The position numbers and the translations under genes were made by a program. From positions 303,272 through 367,271 of the forward strand of contig NZ_BOSE01000006.1 in NCBI RefSeq assembly GCF_018403185.1: DNA of 64,000 nt, written 5' to 3'. A model generated the notes under the pieces. It was not told the DNA's origin, made no database searches, and was given only the letters and a program-made list of their open reading frames with translations. Source of the DNA: Paenibacillus montaniterrae (GTDB lineage Bacteria; Bacillota; Bacilli; Paenibacillales; Paenibacillaceae). The first letter of the stretch is position 1. The number at the start of each line of letters is the position of its first letter. Shown here piece by piece: positions 1 through 7,238 of the stretch.

Positions 1-16
1 ATTTTTAACTTCTGAC

Positions 17-33
17 GTGTCCGATTCGGTCAC
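17..33. repeat. 17-bp palindromic site, copy 1
   Basis: The site fits GTGnCCGAnTCGGnCAC and is an almost perfect inverted repeat. An identical 17-mer lies at 3641-3657. Copy 1 overlaps the stop codon of the HNH gene and precedes whatever gene follows to the left, so it may be an operator or phage regulatory site. This role is inference. Confidence 0.6.
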
Positions 34-329
34 ATTTCTTCCTCAATATCTTTTGAAGGTGGTATTAAAAAGTTTTGCAGCCCATTGCTCCTTGAATGCT
101 TATTGTTATGGCAATCAGTACATAAATACTGTAGGTTATCTGGATTATAAGCAATGTTCCAATCGTGTTTGTTATCATTTGTTAACTCTATGATGTGGTC
201 TACATCCTTACCCCGCTTGACTATATCTCTCTTAACGCAAGACTCACATAATCCATTTGCCCTTGCTATTACAAATTTTCTAACCTTACGCCATTCAGTT
301 GTTGCATATATCTCAGGATGACGCGCCAT
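30..329 (-). CDS. HNH endonuclease of phage type
   Basis: A 99-residue HNH nuclease. Two zinc-binding pairs are visible, C28/C31 and C70/C73, with the DH of the HNH core at D44-H45, an Asn in the middle part and a final CHNNKH-type end around residue 73. Small stand-alone HNH proteins of this length usually lie directly before the terminase small subunit and act in genome packaging or cos cleavage; that fits the left-most position here. The start ATG follows AGTAGGAT. It lies 7 bases downstream of the small membrane protein gene. Confidence 0.88.
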   Translation of the reverse strand: MARHPEIYATTEWRKVRKFVIARANGLCESCVKRDIVKRGKDVDHIIELTNDNKHDWNIAYNPDNLQYLCTDCHNNKHSRSNGLQNFLIPPSKDIEEEM

Positions 330-336
330 ATCCTAC

Positions 337-507
337 TCACTCTTTCCTTGAATACTTCTCTTCGTGCTTCAGTTCTAGTTCATTTTGGCGGGCTAATTGT
401 TTGGGTGCATCTTTGTGGATGCTTTGGACGTTGATTATATAAAAGAGTGTCAGCAGGATAGCGCCGAAGCTCTTGCAAAATCTCTTTTGTTGCTTGGTTA
501 GTTGCAT
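337..507 (-). CDS. Small single-span membrane protein, 56 residues
   Basis: A short gene between the HNH nuclease and the gene ending at 589. The start ATG at 507 has a GGAGCG ribosome binding site about 8 bases upstream and the stop lies 7 bases before the HNH start. The protein has a basic N terminus, one hydrophobic segment at about residues 14-27 (FGAILLTLFYIINV) and a charged coiled C terminus rich in Glu and Lys. No family was recognised. It has the general build of a small phage membrane protein, but a holin role cannot be claimed. Confidence 0.6.
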   Translation of the reverse strand: MQLTKQQKRFCKSFGAILLTLFYIINVQSIHKDAPKQLARQNELELKHEEKYSRKE

Positions 508-573
508 CTCGTTCACGCTCCTTTTTTGTAATAGTTTATCTTTTTCTCCTATCGATGTTCGGTTTTAGGACAA

Positions 574-602
574 AGAAAAAGCCACTCGTTAGAGTGACTT
601 GA
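574..602 (-). terminator. Rho-independent terminator overlapping a stop codon
   Basis: On the minus strand an AGTCACTC/GAGTGGCT stem with a TAAC loop is followed by TTTTTC. The loop contains the TAA stop codon of the gene at 589-822, so translation termination and the hairpin overlap. Confidence 0.75.
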
Positions 603-822
603 ACTTGACTTTATATGTTATTGTGGCTTTTCCGTCAGCTATACTTATATCTTCCTCTTTTTGCAAAGTAACTTTATAGCCTAATTCCTTGATTTGATTA
701 ACTAATGACACATATTTATCTTCTTCACTTTCGCCCTCCGCTATTAGGTTGTGTTTTTGGGCGAATTTTTCAATCTCTGCTTTTATTAGTTCATCTATCT
801 CTTTGGTGGAATGTGAGATCAT
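589..822 (-). CDS. Hypothetical phage protein, 77 residues
   Basis: No family recognised. I start it at the ATG at 822 because GGGAGG lies 8 bases upstream; a longer reading to 876 has no such site. The N-terminal half is a charged helix (ISHSTKEIDELIKAEIEKF), the C-terminal part is predicted beta-rich and ends in KVKFKSL. The stop codon sits in the loop of a terminator hairpin, which makes this the last gene of a transcript segment. A promoter for the small membrane protein and HNH genes should then lie between 508 and 574, but I could not identify one. Confidence 0.6.
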   Translation of the reverse strand: MISHSTKEIDELIKAEIEKFAQKHNLIAEGESEEDKYVSLVNQIKELGYKVTLQKEEDISIADGKATITYKVKFKSL

Positions 823-945
823 AGTTCGTTTCCTCCCTTTTGAAACTGGCCTTCGAATCTCGTATTTACAATTCATTCGATGGTATCATTTTACTTGTCA
901 AATTTATGCTTTACAAGCACCTTAACAAGACAAGTACATGCCATT

Positions 946-1578
946 TTAAAGACAATTTGCAGCCAGTTCTAAATACTCCGCTATTGCTCTCTTATGCCAG
1001 CGAACAAAAGTACGTTCTGTAATGTTTAAAGCTACTGCTGCTGTTGTGGATGAATATCCATCAATATATTTATATTTCAGCAATTTTGCAAAATCAGGCT
1101 TGTACTGCTCCAACGCTGCAAGAACATTGTCTATTCGTTTTAATTCAATCTGAATGTCTTGCATCTCCGCTATGATATCAAGTACTTTATCAATATCATT
1201 GCGTTCATCGTATCCTCTTGCTGCCAAGACTCTTGCAATTTTGAATTTTAGGTCTTGTAATGTTTTTGTATCCTCCTCATCCACCCCAACTGTAGCAATA
1301 GCCCTATGTTGACTCTTGATTCCTGCTGGGTATTTACCTCCTAAATATGCGTGTGCTACCGTTTCTAGTTGCTGCTCTTTTTTTGATAAATACATGTAGG
1401 TCGGTAGCCCGCGCAACTTTCGGTGTAGCTCCTGCAAATGATCATCTTCATTTAGTCTGCTTACGGTGATTCCCGCTCCTACAGAATAGTTGGACAATAC
1501 ATGTAAGCGAGCTTTCATACGTTTATAGTTGTTTAGTTGCTCGATTGCTTCCTGTTCGATTGCTTCCTGTTCGGTCAT
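946..1578 (-). CDS. ArpU/RinA-like phage late transcription regulator
   Basis: About 210 residues from the ATG at 1578, which follows AGGTGAAGCAA; a TTG start at 1593 is less likely. The C terminus (DGYSSTTAAVALNITERTF then RWHKRA) is a sigma-region-4 type helix-turn-helix, and the overall size, position at the end of the early operon and C-terminal sequence pattern fit the ArpU/RinA family that switches on phage late genes. The first residues contain a duplicated AIEQE unit encoded by a 15-base tandem repeat at about 1549-1578. Its likely target is the terminase/structural operon to the left. Confidence 0.7.
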   Translation of the reverse strand: MTEQEAIEQEAIEQLNNYKRMKARLHVLSNYSVGAGITVSRLNEDDHLQELHRKLRGLPTYMYLSKKEQQLETVAHAYLGGKYPAGIKSQHRAIATVGVDEEDTKTLQDLKFKIARVLAARGYDERNDIDKVLDIIAEMQDIQIELKRIDNVLAALEQYKPDFAKLLKYKYIDGYSSTTAAVALNITERTFVRWHKRAIAEYLELAANCL

Positions 1579-1705
1579 TTGCTTCACCTGCAATTCTGTA
1601 TACTTTTAGTGATTCTTTTTGTCGTTGGCGTTCTGACTTCGGTACAACTGCCCGCTTCGGCTGCTTGTACTCGACATATGCCATTCTTCTACCGCTCATG
1701 CTCAT
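1523..1705 (-). CDS. Small basic phage protein, 60 residues
   Basis: The ATG at 1705 follows GAAGGGAGAAGGC at a fair distance and overlaps the reconstructed end of the zinc-ribbon gene upstream. The protein is rich in Arg, Lys and Gln (for example KPKSERQRQKE-like stretch around residues 20-32) with no recognised domain. Its end overlaps the start of the ArpU-like gene in another frame by 56 bases, which is unusual, so it could be a non-functional frame. The chain of overlapping starts and stops supports it. Confidence 0.42.
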   Translation of the reverse strand: MSMSGRRMAYVEYKQPKRAVVPKSERQRQKESLKVYRIAGEANDRTGSNRTGSNRATKQL

Positions 1706-1909
1706 CTGATATGCCTTCTCCCTTCAAAAATTTTTCAAAATCTTTTTCGCATTTTTTGCATAGTTCAAACCTATGTTCAATCCCGTCCCCGATCCAAAGC
1801 AAAAAAAATACTCGAACTTTTTTGTTACCTTAATGACAAACCTCGGAAACTGATGTTCCGATATTTCTTTATTGCATCGATCACATGTTTTATATCTTAC
1901 TTCCCCCAC
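1689..1909 (-). pseudogene. Zinc-ribbon protein split by a frameshift at a T8 run
   Basis: From a GTG at 1909, which overlaps the previous stop (TAGTG), frame 0 reads a CDRC knuckle at residues 9-12, then passes eight T residues at about 1801-1808 and ends at 1724 without a second cysteine pair. A -1 shift at that run, where the zero-frame codons read TAT TTT TTT TGC, leads into a frame encoding FELCKKCEKDFEKFLKGEG and stopping at 1689. The joined protein has the paired CxxC...CxxC of a treble-clef or zinc ribbon. Either the gene is mutated, the sequence has a homopolymer error, or slippage makes the full product. Confidence 0.6.
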
Positions 1910-2958
1910 TACATCAGCCCCCTGCTTGCCTTGAGAATCCGTTCTGCATCCTTGATTGCCTGCATAGGATGCTCGTCCTGCGCTCTCATTATGTCACCGC
2001 GCTCGTTGCGATATATCCAAACCTCTTCCCTCGTCCATTTTCCGTGATGGATTTTTGAGGGCTTACTTTGAGCAACAATAAGTTCGGTTTTGTCTCCTTG
2101 TTCAGAAGCTGGGTCAACGTCAGCATGATTAACGTCGTACTTCTCTTGATCAGCTTGATCGGTGCAGCCCGCTATATTGTCTGCTTCCTCTTCTTGTTTT
2201 GGCTGCTCTATTGCTGACTGTCTTGCTGCAGGAACTTCTTCAACTATTGGAGCAACTTGCTTTGCCTGCTTTGCGTCCTTAATGCTCATGCTTCCTTTAG
2301 CCTGGTATTCCTCGTATGCTTCCTGTTGTTGCTCTTGCGGCATCGTTGACAGCTCATAAGCGGTCGATATGTTTACATTGCCTTCCCGAAGCTCCTCCTT
2401 AAATGCAGGAGTCAGATTTTTGTCGATTGATTCCATGCGGGCTATTTGTGTTGGTGATGTATCCAGCACACTTGCAATTAAATCTCTTAGCCTGCCTGGT
2501 ATCTTATCCCGCTTCTTTATTTGCTCAAGAATGGACTTCATTTCCTTTGCCTGCTGAATCTTCTCCCAATCTGACAGCTGACGTGCTGTTGAATTGGTTG
2601 TAATCAGCAATAAGCGCTCCTGTAGCTCGTCTTTTTCTGTTTCTATCATACAAGGCACTTTCTCAAACTCTTTCTTTCCTTCCTCCACTAAAGCTAAAGC
2701 AGCCAAGCGGCGGCGGTGGCCTGCTATCACTCTGTATTTGCCATTGTCCAATGGTGTGACAACTAGGTTTTGCTTTATGCCAAATGCAGCAATGGACGCT
2801 TTTAGCTCCTCGATCTGCTCGACGCTATAAAAGTTATCTTCTGATGGCTCTAGCTCGTCCACCGGAATAAAGGTTATTTTATAGCTTTGGCTGTTGTCGT
2901 CTTTGCTTGCTGCTGGCTTTCCACCGCCTAAAAGTTGATTGAGGTTAAACTTCGACAT
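1909..2958 (-). CDS. ParB-like DNA-binding protein
   Basis: 349 residues. The N-terminal ParB/sulfiredoxin-like domain spans about residues 27-125 and has the typical GHRRRLAA motif at 80-87. A KorB/ParB-like helix-turn-helix follows at about 130-190 (SDWEKIQQAKEM, TSPTQIARMESI). The C-terminal third is low-complexity and acidic or Gln-rich. It lies in the same operon as a ParA-like ATPase, so it may be the centromere-binding partner or a CTP-dependent switch. Whether it segregates a plasmid form or regulates phage genes is not shown. Its start overlaps the previous gene by 14 bases. Confidence 0.8.
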   Translation of the reverse strand: MSKFNLNQLLGGGKPAASKDDNSQSYKITFIPVDELEPSEDNFYSVEQIEELKASIAAFGIKQNLVVTPLDNGKYRVIAGHRRRLAALALVEEGKKEFEKVPCMIETEKDELQERLLLITTNSTARQLSDWEKIQQAKEMKSILEQIKKRDKIPGRLRDLIASVLDTSPTQIARMESIDKNLTPAFKEELREGNVNISTAYELSTMPQEQQQEAYEEYQAKGSMSIKDAKQAKQVAPIVEEVPAARQSAIEQPKQEEEADNIAGCTDQADQEKYDVNHADVDPASEQGDKTELIVAQSKPSKIHHGKWTREEVWIYRNERGDIMRAQDEHPMQAIKDAERILKASRGLM

Positions 2959-3619
2959 GCTCTTGTCTCCTCTCGACTAGATTCTCGTCCATGATGTTTC
3001 CCAGTCGCTGCGCAATTTTCTTGTATTCTTCCTCTCCAAAACTTTGTATAGATTTTTTTGCACGTTCGATTGCTTTCTTGTAGCGCTCTGATCCTGCAAT
3101 TTTATAACCTGTCTCGCCGCATGTAACACACCAGCATTCATATTTTCCAGCGTGGAATATATAAAATGGTATGCCATATTGCTCAAATACCTTCTCGCCT
3201 GTTACCGTTCGATATTCTGTTTGACTTACTTTGATTCGAAACTGAACAGGATTTCTCAACTTTCTTATAGGAGCTGGCGCTTTTTCCTTGCGCGGTTTTG
3301 ATTTTCGGTTTCTGCTTGGTTTTCTTTGTCGTTTCAATTCTTCTCCGAATAGAATCATGTCAACCCCTGTTTCTTTCTTAAATAAATCTATAGTTTCGTT
3401 GAAATGATTTGTGTGTGCTTCCTTAAAATCGATCTTTCTGTCTTTTGTTACTAGTTGTTCGTACCACCAAGGGCGAAACACTTTAATGTATCGCATATGA
3501 GAAAAATCATCCCAATACTTAAATACCCGCATGAGTTGGAAGCGCGGAACAACTTTTCCCGCTTCCAGTGCTTCCCTTACGATCCGATAATGCTTCTTTT
3601 TAACCCTCTGCTTTGTCAT
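2945..3619 (-). CDS. Hypothetical basic phage protein, 224 residues
   Basis: No family recognised. The ATG at 3619 follows AAAGGAGCGGG. The protein is very basic in the middle (residues about 95-120, many Arg and Lys), which suggests nucleic-acid contact, and carries a WCVTCGE motif near residue 160 that looks like half of a zinc knuckle. It is translationally coupled to the ParB-like gene by a 14-base overlap. The palindrome at 3641-3657 lies 22 bases before its start. Confidence 0.65.
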   Translation of the reverse strand: MTKQRVKKKHYRIVREALEAGKVVPRFQLMRVFKYWDDFSHMRYIKVFRPWWYEQLVTKDRKIDFKEAHTNHFNETIDLFKKETGVDMILFGEELKRQRKPSRNRKSKPRKEKAPAPIRKLRNPVQFRIKVSQTEYRTVTGEKVFEQYGIPFYIFHAGKYECWCVTCGETGYKIAGSERYKKAIERAKKSIQSFGEEEYKKIAQRLGNIMDENLVERRQEHVEV

Positions 3620-3640
3620 CTAACCCGCTCCTTTGTTTTT

Positions 3641-3657
3641 GTGTCCGATTCGGTCAC
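3641..3657. repeat. 17-bp palindromic site, copy 2
   Basis: Identical to the copy at 17-33 (GTGnCCGAnTCGGnCAC). It lies directly upstream of the gene starting at 3619 and downstream of the gene ending at 3704, the position expected for an operator. A ParS-like centromere read by the ParB-like protein 0.7 kb away is another possibility; both are inference. Confidence 0.6.
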
Positions 3658-3703
3658 TTTTCAAAATCCGCAAAATTTATTGAGGATTACCGCGCTTGAC
3701 AAC

Positions 3704-4150
3704 TCAAGGCGGCTTTACTTGCTTTAGTGCTTCGGGGGTAAATTCATAGTCACCGCTATTCAATCTGTTTAGTACGCCGTTAATGGCATACGAATGATTC
3801 ATGAGGCCGCCCTCTTCATATGTCCGTTTCCAAGCCATCAAATCGGTTTCCAGTTTTTCTGCATCTATGGCTTTAACATGACTAATGCTGAATCCCTTTT
3901 GCTTATTCTCTATCCAGCTTTCTTGTACGCTGATCACATCCTCATAGCTTGAGCAGCGTGCTTTTAACTCTTCATTTTCTTTATGTGCTTGCTCTAGTTG
4001 ATCAAGAAGAGTCTTAACCCATTGCGGCATGCGTGAGTCAAAATACTCCTCAACGCCAATGTCTAACTTATCAGGCACGATAAACATTTCTTCGCCATTA
4101 TCAAAGCGGATCATTCCTTTTTCATGGTTAATTTCAATCACTTGATTCAC
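3704..4150 (-). CDS. Hypothetical phage protein with coiled coil, 148 residues
   Basis: No family recognised. It starts at a GTG (4150) that overlaps the stop of the small broken gene upstream (GTGA). The N terminus is predicted beta-rich, a coiled-coil stretch lies at about residues 42-70 (LLDQLEQAHKENEELKARC), and the C-terminal half is helical. It belongs to the early operon by spacing and strand. Confidence 0.6.
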   Translation of the reverse strand: MNQVIEINHEKGMIRFDNGEEMFIVPDKLDIGVEEYFDSRMPQWVKTLLDQLEQAHKENEELKARCSSYEDVISVQESWIENKQKGFSISHVKAIDAEKLETDLMAWKRTYEEGGLMNHSYAINGVLNRLNSGDYEFTPEALKQVKPP

Positions 4151-4251
4151 CCTTTCGCAATTTTAATTACCCATTCAGCTACGGCTTTACGCTCAAGCAG
4201 AATTTTTTGAAAAGTTCAGTTTTTGTATTTTCGCGTGTAGTCTTTAATCAT
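4147..4251 (-). pseudogene. 34-codon gene with an in-frame UGA at codon 12
   Basis: The ATG at 4251 overlaps the stop of the gene at 4248-4436 (ATGA), and the final TGA at 4147 overlaps the GTG start of the next gene (GTGA). Between them one frame runs through except for a TGA at codon 12: MIKDYTRKYKN, stop, then TFQKILLERKAVAEWVIKIA and KG. The perfect junctions on both sides argue that this was a real coupled gene. A TGG to TGA change would explain the interruption, since Trp fits that place. Read-through is possible but unproven. Confidence 0.55.
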
Positions 4252-4436
4252 GGATCTTCTTCCCCGATCTCTACCCAAATCTCATAAGGCAGTGGATCTT
4301 CCCCCTGACCTTGGCAATCCTCTACATATTCTTCGTATTGCCGGTCAAGTTCGATCTCGTCTAGGCAAACTCCGCAAACGTCCCAATTGTCCATTTTGGC
4401 AAAGTTTTTTCCGCATCTTTCGCATTTATCGCTCAT
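4248..4436 (-). CDS. Small zinc-ribbon protein, 62 residues
   Basis: Two CxxC knuckles are visible, CERC at residues 5-8 and CGVC at about 21-24, followed by an acidic helical C terminus ending in GEEDP. This is a small treble-clef or ribbon fold of the sort common in Firmicutes phages; function unknown. It overlaps the upstream gene by 11 bases and the downstream small gene by 4. Confidence 0.68.
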   Translation of the reverse strand: MSDKCERCGKNFAKMDNWDVCGVCLDEIELDRQYEEYVEDCQGQGEDPLPYEIWVEIGEEDP

Positions 4437-4866
4437 CTAGTTCGCTCTCCTCTAAAAATGGTAATACCGAATATAGCCATGCACGATATTGTTCGCCTGT
4501 TACCCCGCCTGGGCATGGCTGCACTCCATCAGAAAGAGCTTGTTTTACAGCGACTAACTTTTTGTTTGCTTCATTAAGTTGATTTATAGCTTTCTTGTAC
4601 TCTGTGATTGCCTTCCCCACTGGTATTGGGTGTTCCGCAATCAGCATACGCTCCATATCATTGACAGAGATCAAATCTTGCTGTAACTGCTTTGCAGATT
4701 CACGAGCCTCAATTACCTTTTCATCCCCTTCGACTTCTACAATCGGTTCAAAGATCCACTCGTCAAATCCGCATTTCTTGCAATCCTCTGTAGGCTTTTT
4801 TTTATACGGCAATACCTTGTTGATTGCATCGCCGCAATTATTACAAAAAAATACGCCCTTCTCCAT
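4426..4866 (-). CDS. Zinc-ribbon and coiled-coil phage protein, 146 residues
   Basis: The N terminus holds a four-cysteine zinc ribbon (FCNNCG near residue 8 and DCKKCG near residue 29). Residues about 50-110 form a long helix with heptad-like pattern, then a short tail. The ATG at 4866 follows AAGGAGAGGG. Function unknown. It resembles the neighbouring 62-residue protein only in having a ribbon, so a nucleic-acid or protein-contact role is a guess. Confidence 0.65.
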   Translation of the reverse strand: MEKGVFFCNNCGDAINKVLPYKKKPTEDCKKCGFDEWIFEPIVEVEGDEKVIEARESAKQLQQDLISVNDMERMLIAEHPIPVGKAITEYKKAINQLNEANKKLVAVKQALSDGVQPCPGGVTGEQYRAWLYSVLPFLEESELDER

Positions 4867-4870
4867 TGAC

Positions 4871-4936
4871 TTACCCTCTCCTTTTCTTAATCATCGTACT
4901 GTTCAGTTGTACTTCTTCGGTGTGATGGTCCCACAC
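4871..4936 (-). CDS. Possible 21-residue peptide gene
   Basis: A GTG at 4936 lies just after the parA stop with GGGAGGG about 8 bases upstream, and the frame ends 4 bases before the next gene. The peptide is VWDHHTEEVQLNSTMIKKRR followed by G. It fills the only gap in this part of the operon. Nothing further supports it. Confidence 0.25.
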   Translation of the reverse strand: MWDHHTEEVQLNSTMIKKRRG

Positions 4937-4938
4937 TT

Positions 4939-5709
4939 TCAATTTCCCTCCCCTCTTAGGTACTCAGCCACTAATGCAAGGTAGTCGTAAGCAGCTCCAC
5001 AGCGGCGAGAGTATTCAAGTATTGGTTTGGCGGCAAAGGTGCTTTCGTCTACTTTTTCCGTTTTACGGATGTGCGTCCTAAACAACGGGTACTCCTTTTG
5101 ACCATGAAGCCATTCTTCTCCTTGTTTGTTTACCTCGTTACGTTGGTAGCTCGTAACGAAGCAACCTCTAAGCTGGAGATCAGGATTAAGCTCCTCTTGC
5201 GTGTTTTCAATTTGCTCTTTCAGCTCAGCTAAGCCGTCAAATGCGAACTTGTCTATTTTGATCGGGATTAGCACATCATCAGAAGCGACCAGCGCATTAA
5301 TGACCGATATATTAATGTCAGGTGCATTGTCTATTATGCAGTAGTCGTATTTGTCGGCTACGGTTTTAAGTGCTGATCGTATGCGTGTCTGCTGTGGGCG
5401 TGTGCTATCTAGTAATACTTTCAGATTTGCACGCAATAGATTCATATTTGCTGGTATAACGTGTAAATTATCGTATCCCGTTTGAGTGATGATCTGGCTT
5501 ACGTCAGGATTGCGCTCTGTCATAACATCAGCAATGCTTAATGCATCATAGTTGTGAGCATCGAACATTTTTGAAGCGTTGCCCTGCTTGTCATTGTCGA
5601 TAAGTAGCACACGCTTGTTATGGACTGTAGCCAAGATATGAGCGATGTTTACGGCGCTGATCGTTTTTGCTACGCCGCCTTTCAAGTTGATTACTGAGAT
5701 TGTTTTCAT
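4939..5709 (-). CDS. ParA-like partition ATPase
   Basis: 256 residues from the ATG at 5709, which follows GAGGGAAAAGC; the longer frame to 5790 lacks such a site. The deviant Walker A motif KGGVAKT is at residues 10-16, the second conserved Asp lies in LLIDNDKQGNAS and Walker B is YDYCIIDNAP. These are hallmarks of ParA/MinD-type ATPases that position DNA on the nucleoid. It lacks an N-terminal HTH, so it is not an autoregulating type Ia ParA. Together with the ParB-like protein it suggests active partition of an extrachromosomal form. Confidence 0.88.
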   Translation of the reverse strand: MKTISVINLKGGVAKTISAVNIAHILATVHNKRVLLIDNDKQGNASKMFDAHNYDALSIADVMTERNPDVSQIITQTGYDNLHVIPANMNLLRANLKVLLDSTRPQQTRIRSALKTVADKYDYCIIDNAPDINISVINALVASDDVLIPIKIDKFAFDGLAELKEQIENTQEELNPDLQLRGCFVTSYQRNEVNKQGEEWLHGQKEYPLFRTHIRKTEKVDESTFAAKPILEYSRRCGAAYDYLALVAEYLRGEGN

Positions 5710-5722
5710 GCTTTTCCCTCTT

Positions 5723-5947
5723 TCATTTTTTATCATCAAACGAGAAATTTTTAACTGCATTCCGTAACAAGCGTTCGCAGCGCTTGCCAATACAAGACTT
5801 CATGAAACGAAGGTCTTTGTTCGTGAATAACCCGCTCCAACTATCTACAAAATTCATCAGTTCCAGTATTTCAGCCGGCTTCATCGTTTTTAAGCCTTCC
5901 TGAAATTTCTTTCTATCTTCTTGAGTTAGCTTGATCGGGGCGGTCAT
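5723..5947 (-). CDS. Hypothetical phage protein, 74 residues
   Basis: No family recognised. The ATG at 5947 follows GGGAGGGTAAGAC. It is predicted to be all-helical and basic at the C terminus (IGKRCERLLRNAVKNF). It lies 13 bases upstream of parA and 3 bases after the previous gene, so it is surely in the same transcript. Confidence 0.6.
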   Translation of the reverse strand: MTAPIKLTQEDRKKFQEGLKTMKPAEILELMNFVDSWSGLFTNKDLRFMKSCIGKRCERLLRNAVKNFSFDDKK

Positions 5948-5950
5948 GTC

Positions 5951-6385
5951 TTACCCTCCCTCTGGTTCTTGCCCTTCGTCTAGCTCGCCCGATATTTCGA
6001 TAATAATTTCAATGTCCTTTTCAATCAGCGCAAAGGCACATCGTGTGTCGTAATCTCTTGCCTGCCAATCCTTTCGGAATAGATCGAGGTCGTCTTTGTA
6101 AATGTCTTGGAATGGGTTTGCTTGCTCGGCGTAAAACATTCCTAGCATGATCTGCTCATCGTAGGCCTGTTCCCAACCCGCTAGATAGTATGTCTTGGAA
6201 TGAGGGATTTTCAATAAGCGGAACAGAGCAATAACTCCGTTAAAATGATCGTAGGCTTTTTGGATGTTCTGGAAGTCCTCCTCTGACATGTTCTGTCCCT
6301 TGTTGGCTTCGCGGATTTGCTCAATCGATCTGCCGCCTGTAACGATCTTGCCTTTGATAATTTTGTGATCATTGCCCATGTCCAT
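5951..6385 (-). CDS. Hypothetical phage protein, 144 residues
   Basis: No family recognised. Two starts are possible, ATG at 6385 (AAAGG 4 bases upstream) and ATG at 6379 (better spacing). It overlaps the end of recU by 17 bases. The middle is helical with aromatic residues, the C terminus acidic (ELDEGQEPEGG). Confidence 0.6.
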   Translation of the reverse strand: MDMGNDHKIIKGKIVTGGRSIEQIREANKGQNMSEEDFQNIQKAYDHFNGVIALFRLLKIPHSKTYYLAGWEQAYDEQIMLGMFYAEQANPFQDIYKDDLDLFRKDWQARDYDTRCAFALIEKDIEIIIEISGELDEGQEPEGG

Positions 6386-6908
6386 CCATCCTTTCAGAAA
6401 CGTAATCCAAGAACATTACTGCCCCGTTGAATTTAACCCTGTACTGTTCAATATCTTCTGTTTTCAAGTATTGGCGACCGTATATCGCCTTCATATCCCG
6501 CCAGATATTCCACGGTATAAAATAAAAGTTGTCTTTGATGCCCACGCATACACCTGTAACAGCTCCTAACTTTCGGTGATGCTCTAGGCTTTCCATTTGC
6601 TCATCCGTAAGCACTGATCGCTTTATTTGATCGGTATTTGTATATTTCGCTTCAAAGTGAATTGCAGTACCGCCTTTAAGCGTGCCGCTAAAATCTGGCT
6701 GCGCGGCTGCTGTGAAGCGTCCAGTAAATTGACCGTTAGCCAGTTTTTTTGTAACCCTGAAAGGCTCAGGTACTTTATTAATCTCAGCTCGCTCTTGAGA
6801 GCTATAGATCACGCACCCTGTTTTGATTAGTTCCTCGAACAAGTGACCTTGTGCGTTGCTCATCATATTTCTCGCCTGGGTTTTCAATTGTTCATCATTC
6901 TTTTTCAT
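6369..6908 (-). CDS. recU: RecU-like Holliday junction resolvase
   Basis: 179 residues from the ATG at 6908 with GGAGGAGCGGGAGT upstream. The RecU core is visible: a FEELI helix near residue 24, PDFSG at 71-75 and FEAKYT at 85-90, giving the acidic and lysine residues (E25, D72, E86, K88) expected for the nuclease site. RecU cuts four-way DNA junctions during recombination. Phage copies are thought to process branched replication intermediates. The neighbourhood of methyltransferases, Rep and ParA suits a DNA metabolism block. Confidence 0.85.
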   Translation of the reverse strand: MKKNDEQLKTQARNMMSNAQGHLFEELIKTGCVIYSSQERAEINKVPEPFRVTKKLANGQFTGRFTAAAQPDFSGTLKGGTAIHFEAKYTNTDQIKRSVLTDEQMESLEHHRKLGAVTGVCVGIKDNFYFIPWNIWRDMKAIYGRQYLKTEDIEQYRVKFNGAVMFLDYVSERMDGHGQ

Positions 6909-6921
6909 ACTCCCGCTCCTC

Positions 6922-7227
6922 CTAAAATAATTCCAACTGTCCGTATCCAATATCTTCAACTTTGACTAAATTCGATGCTCCTTCCCATGGGTCTCTGTAT
7001 CCGTATCCTAATTTGCCTTCATAAACTATTTCGTGTCCGTTTTTATATTCATAAACGCTATATGCGTTAATAACACCTTCCTCAATTGCTGCGCAATGAG
7101 TTTTGTAGTATTTATTAACACCGACCAGTGTCAACCCTTTTGATTCAAGAATGGGTCGTAATCTCTCTGCGTTTTCGATTAGTTCATTCATCGTTGCCGT
7201 TAATCCAGCATAGCTTTCCGTATCCAT
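6922..7227 (-). CDS. Hypothetical protein ending in a clamp-binding motif
   Basis: 101 residues from the ATG at 7227 with AAGGAGGAAAGAC upstream. No family recognised. The striking part is the C terminus GQLELF, which matches the QLxLF peptide by which polymerases and repair proteins bind the DNA sliding clamp. The upstream methyltransferase ends in GQLRLF. The body is a mixed alpha/beta fold with a helix near the N terminus and conserved-looking aromatic stretch in the middle. A DNA-associated role is inferred from the tail only. Confidence 0.65.
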   Translation of the reverse strand: MDTESYAGLTATMNELIENAERLRPILESKGLTLVGVNKYYKTHCAAIEEGVINAYSVYEYKNGHEIVYEGKLGYGYRDPWEGASNLVKVEDIGYGQLELF

Positions 7228-7238
7228 GTCTTTCCTCC

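Noticed and set aside
1724..1909. Treating the 61-residue frame alone as a complete protein
   Set aside because: It holds only one CxxC pair and its C-terminal part looks unlike protein, while the shifted frame restores a zinc ribbon and the operon overlaps.
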